Virus record (IMG/VR): IMGVR_UViG_3300029319_000518
Location: 1 to 23,735 of that record
Reading direction: 5' to 3' (one strand)
DNA from: a virus
Length of the DNA: 23,735 nucleotides
The notes beneath the pieces were generated by a model. It was not told where the DNA came from, ran no database searches, and saw nothing but the letters and a program-made list of their open reading frames with translations. Shown here one piece after another: positions 1-7,262 of this stretch. Positions within the stretch are counted from its first letter, which is position 1, and each line of letters starts with the position of its first letter. The translations under genes and the position numbers were made by a program.

Positions 1-776
1 CTACCAGGATTGTGGTACTTGCCATTTGTGCGATCTCTTGTTCCCCAATCTTTTGCTGGTTCTTTGATTGCTTCATTGTCATAATAATAATTTTTACTCT
101 TGCTTAATAGAAATATGTACTCATGTGCTTTAGTACATCTATCCTTGACACTCTCAGGCATAGGATTAGGTTTATGCCAGATGATATCCTGACGTAGATA
201 CCATCCATCCGCACGTAATGCGAATGCTAACATCCAAGGTATACCTATCAAGTCTTTTTGTTTCAATCCTTCTAGTTTATTACCTCTCACTGGTGTGCTC
301 TGTGGTAAATCCTGTCTAGTCTTAGATACTGTCTGTTTAGGATAGTTACCATCACTACGATAATTATAGTATGAATCTCCTATATTCAACCATAATGTAC
401 CATCATCCGTAAGACAATCACGGACTAATGAGAACACCTTGACCATTTCTTTCACATAATCCTCTGGTGTCTGCTCTAATCCAATTTGACTATCTTGTCT
501 AATAGCACCACACTTAGGGCAAACAGTTTTATAAATCGCATCTCCCACTCCTGCCATGTCATCATGGTTCTTGTGTCCTGTGTTACAATTCTCAGGTTTG
601 ACTTTTGTGTCTCTCCTATGATTACAATTTGGGTCGCCACCTATCCATGTTGCTGTACCATAGTCACGTAGACCATAATAAGGAGGTGATGTCACACACA
701 TCCGTGCTTTTGTATCAGAGGTTGCAATTGTTTTGAGTGACTCACGACAATCGCCAAATAATATAGTGTCTTTCAT
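1..776 (-). CDS. DNA methyltransferase, SPPY type (N4-cytosine or N6-adenine), 3' end cut by window edge
   Basis: Translating the minus strand from the ATG at 776-774 gives 258 codons with no stop before the left edge, so the C-terminus is missing. It should transfer methyl groups from S-adenosylmethionine to an exocyclic amine in phage or host DNA. Residues 29-33 read TSPPY, followed by YGLRDYG; this is catalytic motif IV of the N6/N4 methylase family (Pfam N6_N4_Mtase). Residues 122-136 (LTDDGTLWLNIGDSY) and 198-213 (IIWHKPNPMPESVKDR) also match the family. Motif IV comes first and no FxGSGTT motif I is seen, so motif I should lie beyond the edge, as in beta-class enzymes. An insert at about 48-90 contains Cys51, His53, Cys64, His68, His71, Cys86 and Cys89 (CPKCG) and probably binds zinc. 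The ATG directly follows the TAA stop of the preceding gene, which suggests translational coupling. The target base and recognition site cannot be told from this. I am very sure of the class. Confidence 0.93.
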   Translation of the reverse strand, partial: MKDTILFGDCRESLKTIATSDTKARMCVTSPPYYGLRDYGTATWIGGDPNCNHRRDTKVKPENCNTGHKNHDDMAGVGDAIYKTVCPKCGAIRQDSQIGLEQTPEDYVKEMVKVFSLVRDCLTDDGTLWLNIGDSYYNYRSDGNYPKQTVSKTRQDLPQSTPVRGNKLEGLKQKDLIGIPWMLAFALRADGWYLRQDIIWHKPNPMPESVKDRCTKAHEYIFLLSKSKNYYYDNEAIKEPAKDWGTRDRTNGKYHNPG

Positions 777-980
777 TTAGATTTTGTTAGTATGCTTCCA
801 ATCACATCGGTATATACAAATTTTACATTGTCCTACACCATGTAGTGTATCATTATCTTCCCATTGTTTAACGCATAGCGTGAAGTAGTCAGAACTTATG
901 AATGTAATGAAACCTGTCTCATGCAACAGTTCTCTTTTTACCTCCACATGATCTCCCACGTTGAATGGGAACTTGCTCAT
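777..980 (-). CDS. Small SH3/KOW-like protein of unknown function, 67 aa
   Basis: This short protein begins MSKFPFNVGDHVEVK and is predicted to be mostly beta strand. The pattern VGD-x-V-x-V-K, then TGFITFI and YFTLCV, looks like a small SH3/KOW-type barrel, but I cannot name a family. It resembles the 54 aa protein at 1914-2078 in the same operon (VG-x-x-V-x-x-K ... TG ... Y). Its ATG overlaps the TGA stop of the 113 aa gene upstream by 4 bases (ATGA). Its own TAA abuts the ATG of the methyltransferase. These tight junctions argue that it is a real, co-translated gene. No membrane segment or signal peptide is seen. Cys36, Cys52, Cys55 and Cys59 are present, but with no clear metal motif. Confidence 0.8.
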   Translation of the reverse strand: MSKFPFNVGDHVEVKRELLHETGFITFISSDYFTLCVKQWEDNDTLHGVGQCKICIYRCDWKHTNKI

Positions 981-1318
981 AGTGAATTACCACGTTGAAA
1001 TCTTCTTATGTCTGACAATGTTATGTCAGCAGCATATTCATATGATTTAGATTTGACATATGATTCTACCTTTGGTGGTTCATCAGGTAATTTACCTGGT
1101 AATCCTGTTTCAACATATGGACGAGGATTGATCATCTTCTCCACTAATGTAATAATGTCATCACGTATTTGCATGAGTTCATCAAAACAATGTTGATTGT
1201 GAGCACAACCACGAAGGTCGTGATCTGGTTTATGCAATGATTCTAAGAATAAAGTCTTAGCACGATCCCATTTCTCATATGAGGATGGTTCTTCTATTGA
1301 TCCTTGATCTTTAGCCAT
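977..1318 (-). CDS. Hypothetical protein, 113 aa, in the methyltransferase/nuclease operon
   Basis: I do not recognise a family. The protein starts MAKDQGSIEEPSSYEKWDRA and appears largely helical and charged over residues 12-62, with LFLESLH and FDELMQIRDDIITLVEKMI as amphipathic segments. A proline-rich stretch follows at about 65-84 (NPRPYVETGLPGKLPDEPP), then a short basic tail ending RRFQRGNSL. Cys38 and Cys44 sit in a GCAHNQHCF segment with two histidines between them. This could bind a metal, but one C-x5-C pair is weak evidence. The ATG lies 2 nt after the TAA of the nuclease-like gene, and its TGA overlaps the start of the 67 aa gene, so it belongs to one coupled operon. It could be an accessory or specificity subunit of the neighbouring enzymes, but that rests on position only. 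Confidence 0.8.
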   Translation of the reverse strand: MAKDQGSIEEPSSYEKWDRAKTLFLESLHKPDHDLRGCAHNQHCFDELMQIRDDIITLVEKMINPRPYVETGLPGKLPDEPPKVESYVKSKSYEYAADITLSDIRRFQRGNSL

Positions 1319-1320
1319 AG

Positions 1321-1914
1321 TTATAAAGACATAAGTTTTTTATAGAAAGGACCTACTACAACTCCTTCACTGTAGTGAGCATGTTCCTTGAGTAAATCCT
1401 TGTTTATGTAGTGAACTGTTAGGTCTGGATTGTCTATCCAGTTACTATAAGTCCATGAGCAAGAGCGAACATATCTGTTGCCTTGTTCTTCACATATGCG
1501 TACAATTTGATCATTCAATCTTTCAGCGATTGATTCAAATTTAAACTCTACAACATATATTAGCATACCATCAGCAAAAAGAGAAGAGATGATAGGTAAA
1601 TTAACACTTACATCTCTTTCATATCTACTTCTGGTATAATCATTGAAACATCCACCACCATTTGTTCTCTTACCAGTATAGTTCTTAGGTTTAATTTCTT
1701 TCTCAACACCATTGATATCAATAGCATCACGACCTAATTTACCTGGTATAGTCTTACAACCTGCAACAGCAGCAGTTATCTGTTCACGTAAGGTAGAACT
1801 GTTTGGGTCAGACATATACTCTTTGTATAGTTCTTCAAATAATTCTCCTTGATTCTTAGTTGGTTTACCCAACGCACGATCTACTGCTAGTTTGAGTAGT
1901 TTGGTTGAGAACAT
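1321..1914 (-). CDS. Putative PD-(D/E)XK-type nuclease (candidate restriction endonuclease), 197 aa
   Basis: The core reads GRDAIDINGVEKEIKPKN at residues 61-78, with Asp66 followed by Glu73-Ile-Lys75. This D-x6-E-x-K spacing on predicted beta strands is the active-site signature of PD-(D/E)XK nucleases, which include most type II restriction enzymes. Glu24 in an upstream helix (GELFEELYKEY) could be a further acidic ligand. Downstream, residues 86-98 (GGGCFNDYTRSRY) and 116-127 (GMLIYVVEFKFE) complete a mixed alpha/beta fold of plausible size, since many type II endonucleases are 150-300 aa. The start has the best ribosome binding site in the window (GGAGGT, 1926-1921), and its ATG overlaps the TAA of the 54 aa gene (TAATG). 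A DNA methyltransferase lies three genes downstream in the same operon, which fits a restriction-modification or host-DNA-degrading role. The nuclease call is motif-based, and a non-catalytic relative is possible. Confidence 0.6.
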   Translation of the reverse strand: MFSTKLLKLAVDRALGKPTKNQGELFEELYKEYMSDPNSSTLREQITAAVAGCKTIPGKLGRDAIDINGVEKEIKPKNYTGKRTNGGGCFNDYTRSRYERDVSVNLPIISSLFADGMLIYVVEFKFESIAERLNDQIVRICEEQGNRYVRSCSWTYSNWIDNPDLTVHYINKDLLKEHAHYSEGVVVGPFYKKLMSL

Positions 1915-2078
1915 TATGCAACCTCCAAATCAGATAGGAAGCATTCAACTGTCATCATTTCATATTCAATGATGTCTGTCATAATAACAGCATAGTTGTT
2001 GATTGGTTCGCATACTACAACATGACCAGTAAGATCATCATGTATTTTTGACTTGACGTTAGTTCCAACTTTGATCAT
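1914..2078 (-). CDS. Small SH3-like protein, 54 aa, first gene of the operon
   Basis: The minus-strand ATG at 2078-2076 opens a 54-codon frame that ends with TAA at 1916-1914. The last A of that stop is the first base of the next gene's ATG. The protein starts MIKVGTNVKSKIHDDLTGHV and ends with an acidic segment, ECFLSDLEVA. It is predicted to be beta-rich. The VGTNVKSK ... LTGHVVV ... NYAVIM pattern matches the 67 aa protein at 777-980 and looks like an SH3/KOW-type barrel. No specific function can be given. The start lies about 20 nt downstream of a strong sigma70-like promoter, but no clear Shine-Dalgarno sequence is seen ahead of it. It fills an otherwise empty interval between the promoter and the nuclease-like gene, and its stop/start overlap supports translation. 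Confidence 0.75.
   Translation of the reverse strand: MIKVGTNVKSKIHDDLTGHVVVCEPINNYAVIMTDIIEYEMMTVECFLSDLEVA
1921..1926 (-). promoter_or_regulatory. Strong ribosome binding site of the nuclease-like gene
   Basis: GGAGGT on the minus strand lies 6 nt before the ATG at 1914, inside the 3' end of the 54 aa gene. It is the closest match to the Shine-Dalgarno consensus in the window and fixes the start of the 197 aa protein. Confidence 0.85.
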
Positions 2079-2103
2079 GATGTAATTCGTTTGTTATACT
2101 ATT

Positions 2104-2131
2104 ATTATAGCATCAAAAAACCCCCTGTGAA
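2104..2131 (-). promoter_or_regulatory. Sigma70-like promoter for the nuclease/methyltransferase operon
   Basis: On the minus strand a TTCACA hexamer (2131-2126, one mismatch to TTGACA) is followed by a 16-bp spacer and a perfect TATAAT (2109-2104). Transcription would start near 2097, about 19 nt ahead of the 54 aa gene. The -35 hexamer lies in the loop and upper stem of the intrinsic terminator that ends the structural block, so the two signals overlap. This indicates host-sigma (early-type) control of the downstream genes, separate from the late fibre genes. Confidence 0.75.
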
Positions 2132-2137
2132 GGGGGT
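2115..2137 (-). terminator. Intrinsic terminator after the fibre gene block
   Basis: Read on the minus strand, ACCCCCT and AGGGGGT form a 7-bp, GC-rich stem around a TCAC loop, followed at once by a run of T (2120-2115). It lies 25 nt past the stop of the 113 aa gene at 2163. The plus strand has no T run on the other side, so termination should act only on minus-strand transcripts coming from the structural genes. Confidence 0.88.
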
Positions 2138-2162
2138 GTGTGACAGTTTGTTATATTGTCCC

Positions 2163-2504
2163 TTAATTTTGCCAAGTTATATCACCAAATGCATCAACAA
2201 CATAAGCACTTATGTGATGATCTGCATCTGGGCATTGTGCCAATTTAGGAAACCATGATTCTGCATTGATACCAGCAGCAGTCTCATTGTCAAATTTAAT
2301 TGTATTAAATATTCCACCTTGTTTTATTATATCCATAATATAATCATCAACAAATTCTTCGTAATACGTTGTAACAGTTGCTTTCTTTGTAGCATCTAGA
2401 CTATTATATTTGTCTAGATTGAAATACAAACATGCACACTGGTTCCTATTGGCATAATAAGATACCAAATCAAATAAAGATAGTTCGTTTCCCTGTATAA
2501 TCAT
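2163..2504 (-). CDS. Hypothetical protein, 113 aa, last gene of the fibre block
   Basis: No family is recognised with confidence. It is an acidic soluble protein starting MIIQGNELSLFDLVSYYANR. A helical middle section (residues 38-62) is followed by a C-terminal beta section with NAESWFPKLAQCPDADHHI and AYVVDAFGDITWQN. I have the impression that small proteins ending in a 'NAESWFP...CPD' segment recur beside cyanophage fibre genes, but I cannot verify this. The ATG overlaps the TGA of the 290 aa gene (ATGA), with AGGA at 2513-2510 only 5 nt ahead, so the pair is translationally coupled. The intrinsic terminator follows its stop. A role in fibre assembly or fibre decoration is inferred only from position. 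Confidence 0.8.
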   Translation of the reverse strand: MIIQGNELSLFDLVSYYANRNQCACLYFNLDKYNSLDATKKATVTTYYEEFVDDYIMDIIKQGGIFNTIKFDNETAAGINAESWFPKLAQCPDADHHISAYVVDAFGDITWQN

Positions 2505-3373
2505 GGTGATCCTAATTCATTTTGTGCTTGTTGAATTATTAAATTCAAGAACTCTGTCTTATCATAAGCATTAGCGAGTTCATCTGTAGCATTTACTGTT
2601 ACAGATTTGCTTATTTGATACTCAGTGATAAGTTGACTAAAGTAATTGGTCTGTGTTAATGATTTTAATAGTAAGAAGTGTGCTATCTTATCTTTAAACT
2701 GTTTGAGATAATGATTTGCTAATGGTAAAAACTGATCATCTGTTGCAAGGTATGCATTAGATGGAAATTCTGCTTTGTAGATTTTATTATAGAACTCAGG
2801 TGATATTGGAAACTTAGTGCCTTCTGCATTACCAGAAAACTCAGGAGTATTAGTAATATCTCTCAGTTTAGTTCTATATGTAGTATACATTGCCTTATCA
2901 TCAGCACTTAATGGACAATCACTACACATTACCCAATCAGATTCATCTAATAAGAAATTTCTTGCAAGTCTTACACTCAATGGTGTAACAGTCGCTTGCC
3001 TAGCATACATTTGTGCTAGTTCTGTTTGAAAATTAGTATTCTCAATAGAATCAATTAGATACCAACCTTCAATTAATTTATCTTTGAGAGCAGTAGCTTT
3101 AGCAATATCAACTCCTTCCATCTCATAGTCTTTCCACTCATCTGTATTAGTCTTAAAATTTCTTACAAACTTTCTACGTGCAGCAATATACTTATTACTG
3201 TCACTATAATAACTAAATGTTATCAGTTTATCTTTATCACTGTCCCAATCAGGGTACAATAGAGGGACTAATGTATCTTTCCAATAAGTTTCTGGAATAG
3301 GTTTTGATGAACCCATATATGTTAATTCTTGTGCTATTACATCTAATTGCACTCTTAGTACTGGTGTTGACAT
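2501..3373 (-). CDS. Tail fibre assembly chaperone-like protein, 290 aa
   Basis: Residues 137-175 contain LLDESDW, then CPLSADDKAMYTTYRTKLRDI. This closely follows the consensus of the phage tail assembly chaperone domain (Phage_tail_APC type: W...PL....K..W..YR..LRDI). Such small proteins lie directly downstream of fibre or adhesin genes and help fold or attach them. Here the segment is embedded in a much longer protein. An N-terminal domain (residues 1-130) has many aromatics, and a helical C-terminal domain (190-290) includes FLPLANHYLKQFKDKIAHFLL. The gene follows three fibre proteins, as expected for a chaperone. GGAG at 3391-3388 lies 14 nt before the ATG, a rather long spacing, in a 29-nt gap. 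It could instead be a structural protein that borrowed the motif. I am confident of the motif and less so of the function. Confidence 0.65.
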   Translation of the reverse strand: MSTPVLRVQLDVIAQELTYMGSSKPIPETYWKDTLVPLLYPDWDSDKDKLITFSYYSDSNKYIAARRKFVRNFKTNTDEWKDYEMEGVDIAKATALKDKLIEGWYLIDSIENTNFQTELAQMYARQATVTPLSVRLARNFLLDESDWVMCSDCPLSADDKAMYTTYRTKLRDITNTPEFSGNAEGTKFPISPEFYNKIYKAEFPSNAYLATDDQFLPLANHYLKQFKDKIAHFLLLKSLTQTNYFSQLITEYQISKSVTVNATDELANAYDKTEFLNLIIQQAQNELGSP

Positions 3374-3387
3374 TTTAAAATTATAGT

Positions 3388-3391
3388 CTCC
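3388..3391 (-). promoter_or_regulatory. Ribosome binding site of the 290 aa gene
   Basis: GGAG lies on the minus strand in the 29-nt gap after the 1285 aa gene, 14 nt before the ATG at 3373. The spacing is longer than ideal, but it is the only purine-rich candidate here and no alternative in-frame start lies closer. Confidence 0.5.
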
Positions 3392-3402
3392 GTCTTATTT
3401 AG

Positions 3403-6400
3403 TTAATATGCTTTAATTAAGTATTTACACGTTCTGTAAGGATGTATTAATGGTACATCTATGTCTGGATCAATAGTAGCCTGTGGTTCAATTTTAGTTG
3501 TTGCTTTCATTGTTAATGTAGCATCACTACAACTAAGACCAGAACTATATGTAACAGAAGGACCGACTTCACCTTGAACTGTATAAGTTAATGAATCAAC
3601 ATTTTGTTTAAGTATTTTACCAGCAGTAGGAACATATACTAAAGTGGTTGCCTTTCCATTCCACCATATAAATTCACAAATTGCAAAATGATCTGTATTA
3701 CCAGCATTATCATTTGTAGATGATGCATCAGCACGTGTCTGTTCTATTTTAAAATTAGTACCTGATGCCTTTGCATTTTGTGGTAATGAAACTGTATAAG
3801 TGTACCATTTAGTATCACCAGAAGCACCATCCCAAGTATTATTCAAATCAACAGCTGGTACAGTACCAATAAAAGGATCATTTCTTGATGTAGTTCTTCC
3901 TGCGATAATAGTATCAACCAATATCCAAGTAGTAGGTGATCCTGCTGTTGAGTAATATACTTTCAAGGATTCTTCTGATGCATCACCACCGTTTACACCA
4001 TTTCCTCTCGCTGCTTTAATAGAAAAATATTCTGCATTTGATGTATCTACAGGCATCAATTCTATCCATCTCGTTTTAGAACCAACAGAAGTCTGATTAT
4101 GATTTCCTCCAAATAACACATAATTTGTATAGGCAGTTGCACCAGTAACAGCAATACTATCAACCTTGTCAGAATTACCTCCAGTTCCTAGAGTTGCAGT
4201 AGCAACTGCGTTTCCACCTTGACCATTTAACACATGAACATATGGTGTCTCAGTATATCCAGATCCACCATTTGTTACAGTAATACCTGTAATTAAACCA
4301 CCTGTCATAACTGGTGTTGCTGTCGCACCAGTTCCACCACCTCCACGAATTAATATAATTGGATCTGCGGTTGGAAGTTTAAATCCACCAGCATTACCAG
4401 TTCCAGAACCATTGGTGTTGATTGTGACATCATCAACAGTTTGATTAAATGATGCTGATTTAATAAGAGCATCTTCAGTTATAACTGTTGTTGGATTATC
4501 ATATCCAGTAATAACACCAACTTGTACCTTAGCATATCCATCACCACCATTACTAGTGGTTCCTGTTGTCTGTCCTGACATTGACACACCTGTACCACCA
4601 GAACCTACTTTAACTTCAATTGATGCAGGAGAACCTAAATTTGCAAATTGCACAAATCCATTCCAAGTTCCACCAGCAGCACCACCACCTCCACCAGGAG
4701 TCCAATAGTCATCATTATAATTTGCTACCATTATAACTTTACCATTTGATAGGTTAGAATCAACCATAGTTCCAGAATCAAAGTAAGTAGTAGAATAAGA
4801 TGAAATTCCTTGATTACCACCAGCACCACCATCATGACCTCCGTTACCACCAGGTCCTCCACCAGGTCCACCAGCACCGCCACCATTTCCAGATCCACCA
4901 GTAATTTGGCCAGGAGTACCGCAGCCACCGCCGCCACCTCCTCCTCCACCACCGATACATCCATGATCACCACCAGTTCCACCACCACCCAATCCGAGTG
5001 ATGAACTTGTTCCTTGAATACCTCCAATTGGACTAGGTTTTCCAGTTTGTCCTGTACCACCATCATATCCATCAGAACCAGCTCCACCACCACCGCCAGC
5101 ACCAGCGACAACAGTATTATTTCTTAAAAGTGCTGTAGCAGCACCACCTCCACCACCACGAGCACCATTATGACCACTACCACCTTTACCACCATCGCCA
5201 GAACCTGACATTTGTTTTCCGTTCGTATTTGGCGAATTATTAGAGTGTCCTGCTCCTATTTGACAAGACCATGTTGCAGTTTTAAAAGTTGCTAATTGAC
5301 TACTTTTTAAGGAAATATTTACTTTAGCACCTTCACCACCGTTTATATCACCTGAAACACCTGAATATAAAGCATCACTACCTCTACCACCATGTAGTTC
5401 AAAAGTAACTGAAGTGAGATTGTTACCACCACTAAAAGTGAAATTAGCATCACTGGTTTTTGTTTGAGTATCTGTACCACTTTGTCCACCAACCAATACG
5501 TTTACTCCTGCACTACCATCACTATATGAACCAGTCTGAACACCACCAGCACCACCACCATTAGGATTACTTGGATAATCTATATACGGCCATCCATTTC
5601 CTGAAGTACCTTGTTGTCCATCAGCACCTGGTTGTCCAGATACTGCACCAGCAGCGTTTTCACTACCAGAATTGACAGCTAATCCAACAGAACCACCTGT
5701 ACCACCTGCTAATCCACTACTACCGTTACCTTTACCACCACCATTTGCTTTTAAATATATTTTTGATCCATCACCAACTTTTATGTAACTCTGTGTGCCA
5801 TTATTACCTGCTTTTGTACCAGCAGCACCTGATCCACCGCCACCATATAATGAATATGTTAACCTATCTGGTGTACCACTAATAGAAGTTAAATCAATAG
5901 TATATGTTCCAGGAACAGTATATTCAAAATCAGTATAGTCAAATATTGGTGTACCACCTATTGTAGATAATTTACCTCCTAACACTGTAGTGGTAAGAAT
6001 AGGTTTCATTATTGGGTTTGGTATGGTAGTTTGAAATTCAAAAGATCCAGATCCAGTACCAGACGCAAGATAATAATCACCAGGTTCATTAGCACCACTT
6101 GCAAATCCTGCTGTGGGGTCAGCAGTACCACCTGTACCACCTGCACCACCTGCAAAATCAAAAGCATCATATGTTGCAATCGTATTATCACTAAGAGGTC
6201 CTCTTAAAAGACCATGCTTATGTGTTAATACAACACCATCACCAGTTGGATACCATCTAGTAACTTTTCCTGTTGATGGTTTATAATCTTGAATATATCT
6301 GTCTCCACTTGCACCACCAACCCATTCACCACCACCAGGAGTAGAGTGATACACTATGTGACTATGCTGAGGAGGTCCTGAAAGTTTCCTCTCTCTCATT

Positions 6401-7260
6401 GTTATGGTAACATCTTGACTACCAATAATTGTACAACCAGTAGTTTCAATTACTTTATCATATCCACTTGTAGTAATTGTACCTAAAGAAAAATATTCAT
6501 CCTGTTGATCTTTGTCAAGATACCATGCACCACCTGTAGTACCTGTTGCTATGCTAATATTTCCAATATTAGGAGAGTTACTACCATATACAGGACCATT
6601 ACCGACTACCTTTTTAGCAATTAAATCAGGAACTTTAAATGTTCCCATATATGGATCACCCCAATTTTCAAATGCATTAGCAGTATTAATTGGTTGTAAT
6701 GTTGCACCACCAGCAGCAGTTAAATCAGTCATTCTCAACTGAAATGTAGCACCAGTTCCACCTGCTACGGTCACAGTAGGAACTGAAGTATATCCAGTAC
6801 CACTATTTGTGACGTTCATATAAAGAATTTTTCCATTTGTATCAACAGCTCCAACTGTTGCTAACATATTAATTCCACCAGCTGGTGCTTGAGTTATTGT
6901 GACAATAGAAGATGTTGTATATCCAGATCCACCATTGACTACATCAATTCCATTACTAGATCTTCCACCATATTTTGTACCAATAATTTGATATAATCCT
7001 ATATAATCACTTATATTATATTCTGATCCATCACAATATAAGTATCCTTCATGTGTATATGCTGGATCGTCTCCTGTAGTATAAGCATTACCAATAGCCT
7101 CACTTAAATTTGGATAATTAGAGGAAGTTGCCTTAACAAAGCTATGATCATAAGAATTTTGACCTGCTTTTAAGTTAGATACAATAGAACCAATTGGTGT
7201 AGTATCTGTAAGAAGATCTGTTAAATATCCTTTTCTAGAATTTCTATATCCTTGTGTCAT
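3403..7260 (-). CDS. Glycine-rich tail fibre/adhesin protein with split Tail_Collar domain, 1285 aa
   Basis: This is probably a receptor-binding fibre or tip protein. Residues 72-99 ([11 protein letters not shown] ... IGTKYGG) are the first half of a Tail_Collar domain, and TFKVPDL at 207-213 is the second half. Between them is a ~105-residue insert with two GSGYT-type units. HxH motifs occur at 299-301 (QHSH) and 347-349 (HKH), as in trimeric fibres that bind metal. Residues about 445-600 and 605-830 are two glycine-rich modules, each led by a beta segment ([19 protein letters not shown]). The second module includes ten glycines between Cys768 and Cys780. Another GSGYT unit lies at 972-1025, followed by a beta-rich domain and the ending YLIKAY. 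Polyglycine-II adhesins such as phage S16 gp38 are a possible analogue. The ATG lies 2 nt after the previous stop, with no strong ribosome binding site. The receptor is unknown. Confidence 0.88.
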   Translation of the reverse strand: MTQGYRNSRKGYLTDLLTDTTPIGSIVSNLKAGQNSYDHSFVKATSSNYPNLSEAIGNAYTTGDDPAYTHEGYLYCDGSEYNISDYIGLYQIIGTKYGGRSSNGIDVVNGGSGYTTSSIVTITQAPAGGINMLATVGAVDTNGKILYMNVTNSGTGYTSVPTVTVAGGTGATFQLRMTDLTAAGGATLQPINTANAFENWGDPYMGTFKVPDLIAKKVVGNGPVYGSNSPNIGNISIATGTTGGAWYLDKDQQDEYFSLGTITTSGYDKVIETTGCTIIGSQDVTITMRERKLSGPPQHSHIVYHSTPGGGEWVGGASGDRYIQDYKPSTGKVTRWYPTGDGVVLTHKHGLLRGPLSDNTIATYDAFDFAGGAGGTGGTADPTAGFASGANEPGDYYLASGTGSGSFEFQTTIPNPIMKPILTTTVLGGKLSTIGGTPIFDYTDFEYTVPGTYTIDLTSISGTPDRLTYSLYGGGGSGAAGTKAGNNGTQSYIKVGDGSKIYLKANGGGKGNGSSGLAGGTGGSVGLAVNSGSENAAGAVSGQPGADGQQGTSGNGWPYIDYPSNPNGGGAGGVQTGSYSDGSAGVNVLVGGQSGTDTQTKTSDANFTFSGGNNLTSVTFELHGGRGSDALYSGVSGDINGGEGAKVNISLKSSQLATFKTATWSCQIGAGHSNNSPNTNGKQMSGSGDGGKGGSGHNGARGGGGGAATALLRNNTVVAGAGGGGGAGSDGYDGGTGQTGKPSPIGGIQGTSSSLGLGGGGTGGDHGCIGGGGGGGGGGCGTPGQITGGSGNGGGAGGPGGGPGGNGGHDGGAGGNQGISSYSTTYFDSGTMVDSNLSNGKVIMVANYNDDYWTPGGGGGAAGGTWNGFVQFANLGSPASIEVKVGSGGTGVSMSGQTTGTTSNGGDGYAKVQVGVITGYDNPTTVITEDALIKSASFNQTVDDVTINTNGSGTGNAGGFKLPTADPIILIRGGGGTGATATPVMTGGLITGITVTNGGSGYTETPYVHVLNGQGGNAVATATLGTGGNSDKVDSIAVTGATAYTNYVLFGGNHNQTSVGSKTRWIELMPVDTSNAEYFSIKAARGNGVNGGDASEESLKVYYSTAGSPTTWILVDTIIAGRTTSRNDPFIGTVPAVDLNNTWDGASGDTKWYTYTVSLPQNAKASGTNFKIEQTRADASSTNDNAGNTDHFAICEFIWWNGKATTLVYVPTAGKILKQNVDSLTYTVQGEVGPSVTYSSGLSCSDATLTMKATTKIEPQATIDPDIDVPLIHPYRTCKYLIKAY
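4186..4347 (-). repeat. C-terminal GSGYT-type beta repeat in the 1285 aa protein
   Basis: Residues about 972-1025 run [12 protein letters not shown] ... [19 protein letters not shown] ... [10 protein letters not shown]. This is the same unit type as the copies that interrupt the collar domain at 6736-6939. Such units are common in phage and bacterial surface proteins and probably form short beta hairpins or a small sandwich. Confidence 0.7.
4662..5844 (-). repeat. Glycine-rich low-complexity tract of the 1285 aa adhesin
   Basis: This covers residues about 473-867. Runs of Gly with Ala, Ser and Asn predominate, and the longest is ten Gly at 770-779. GGT, GGA and GGC codons are mixed rather than repeated as one triplet. 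The composition makes other frames open by chance, giving Val/Leu-rich and Thr/Ser-rich false frames here. Gly-rich domains of this sort can pack as polyglycine-II helices in adhesin tips. Confidence 0.85.
6736..6939 (-). repeat. GSGYT-type insert inside the Tail_Collar domain
   Basis: Residues about 108-175 carry two units: [21 protein letters not shown] and [19 protein letters not shown]. They lie between the two halves of the collar domain (GYLYCDG ... IGTKYGG before, TFKVPDL after), at the point where ordinary collar domains have only a short loop. Confidence 0.75.
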
Positions 7261-7262
7261 AA

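Noticed and set aside
3395-3402. CTAAATAA as a T4-type late promoter before the 290 aa gene
   Set aside because: It matches the late motif only partly, and a transcript starting from it would begin at about the position of the ribosome binding site. Read-through from the fibre genes explains expression.
4810-5001. Thr/Ser-rich plus-strand frame opposite the glycine tract
   Set aside because: It is a by-product of ACC triplets that are the complement of glycine codons.
4731-5111. 126-codon minus-strand frame in the glycine-rich tract
   Set aside because: Its Val/Leu-rich product is the frame shift of GGT-rich glycine codons in the adhesin gene and has no independent support.
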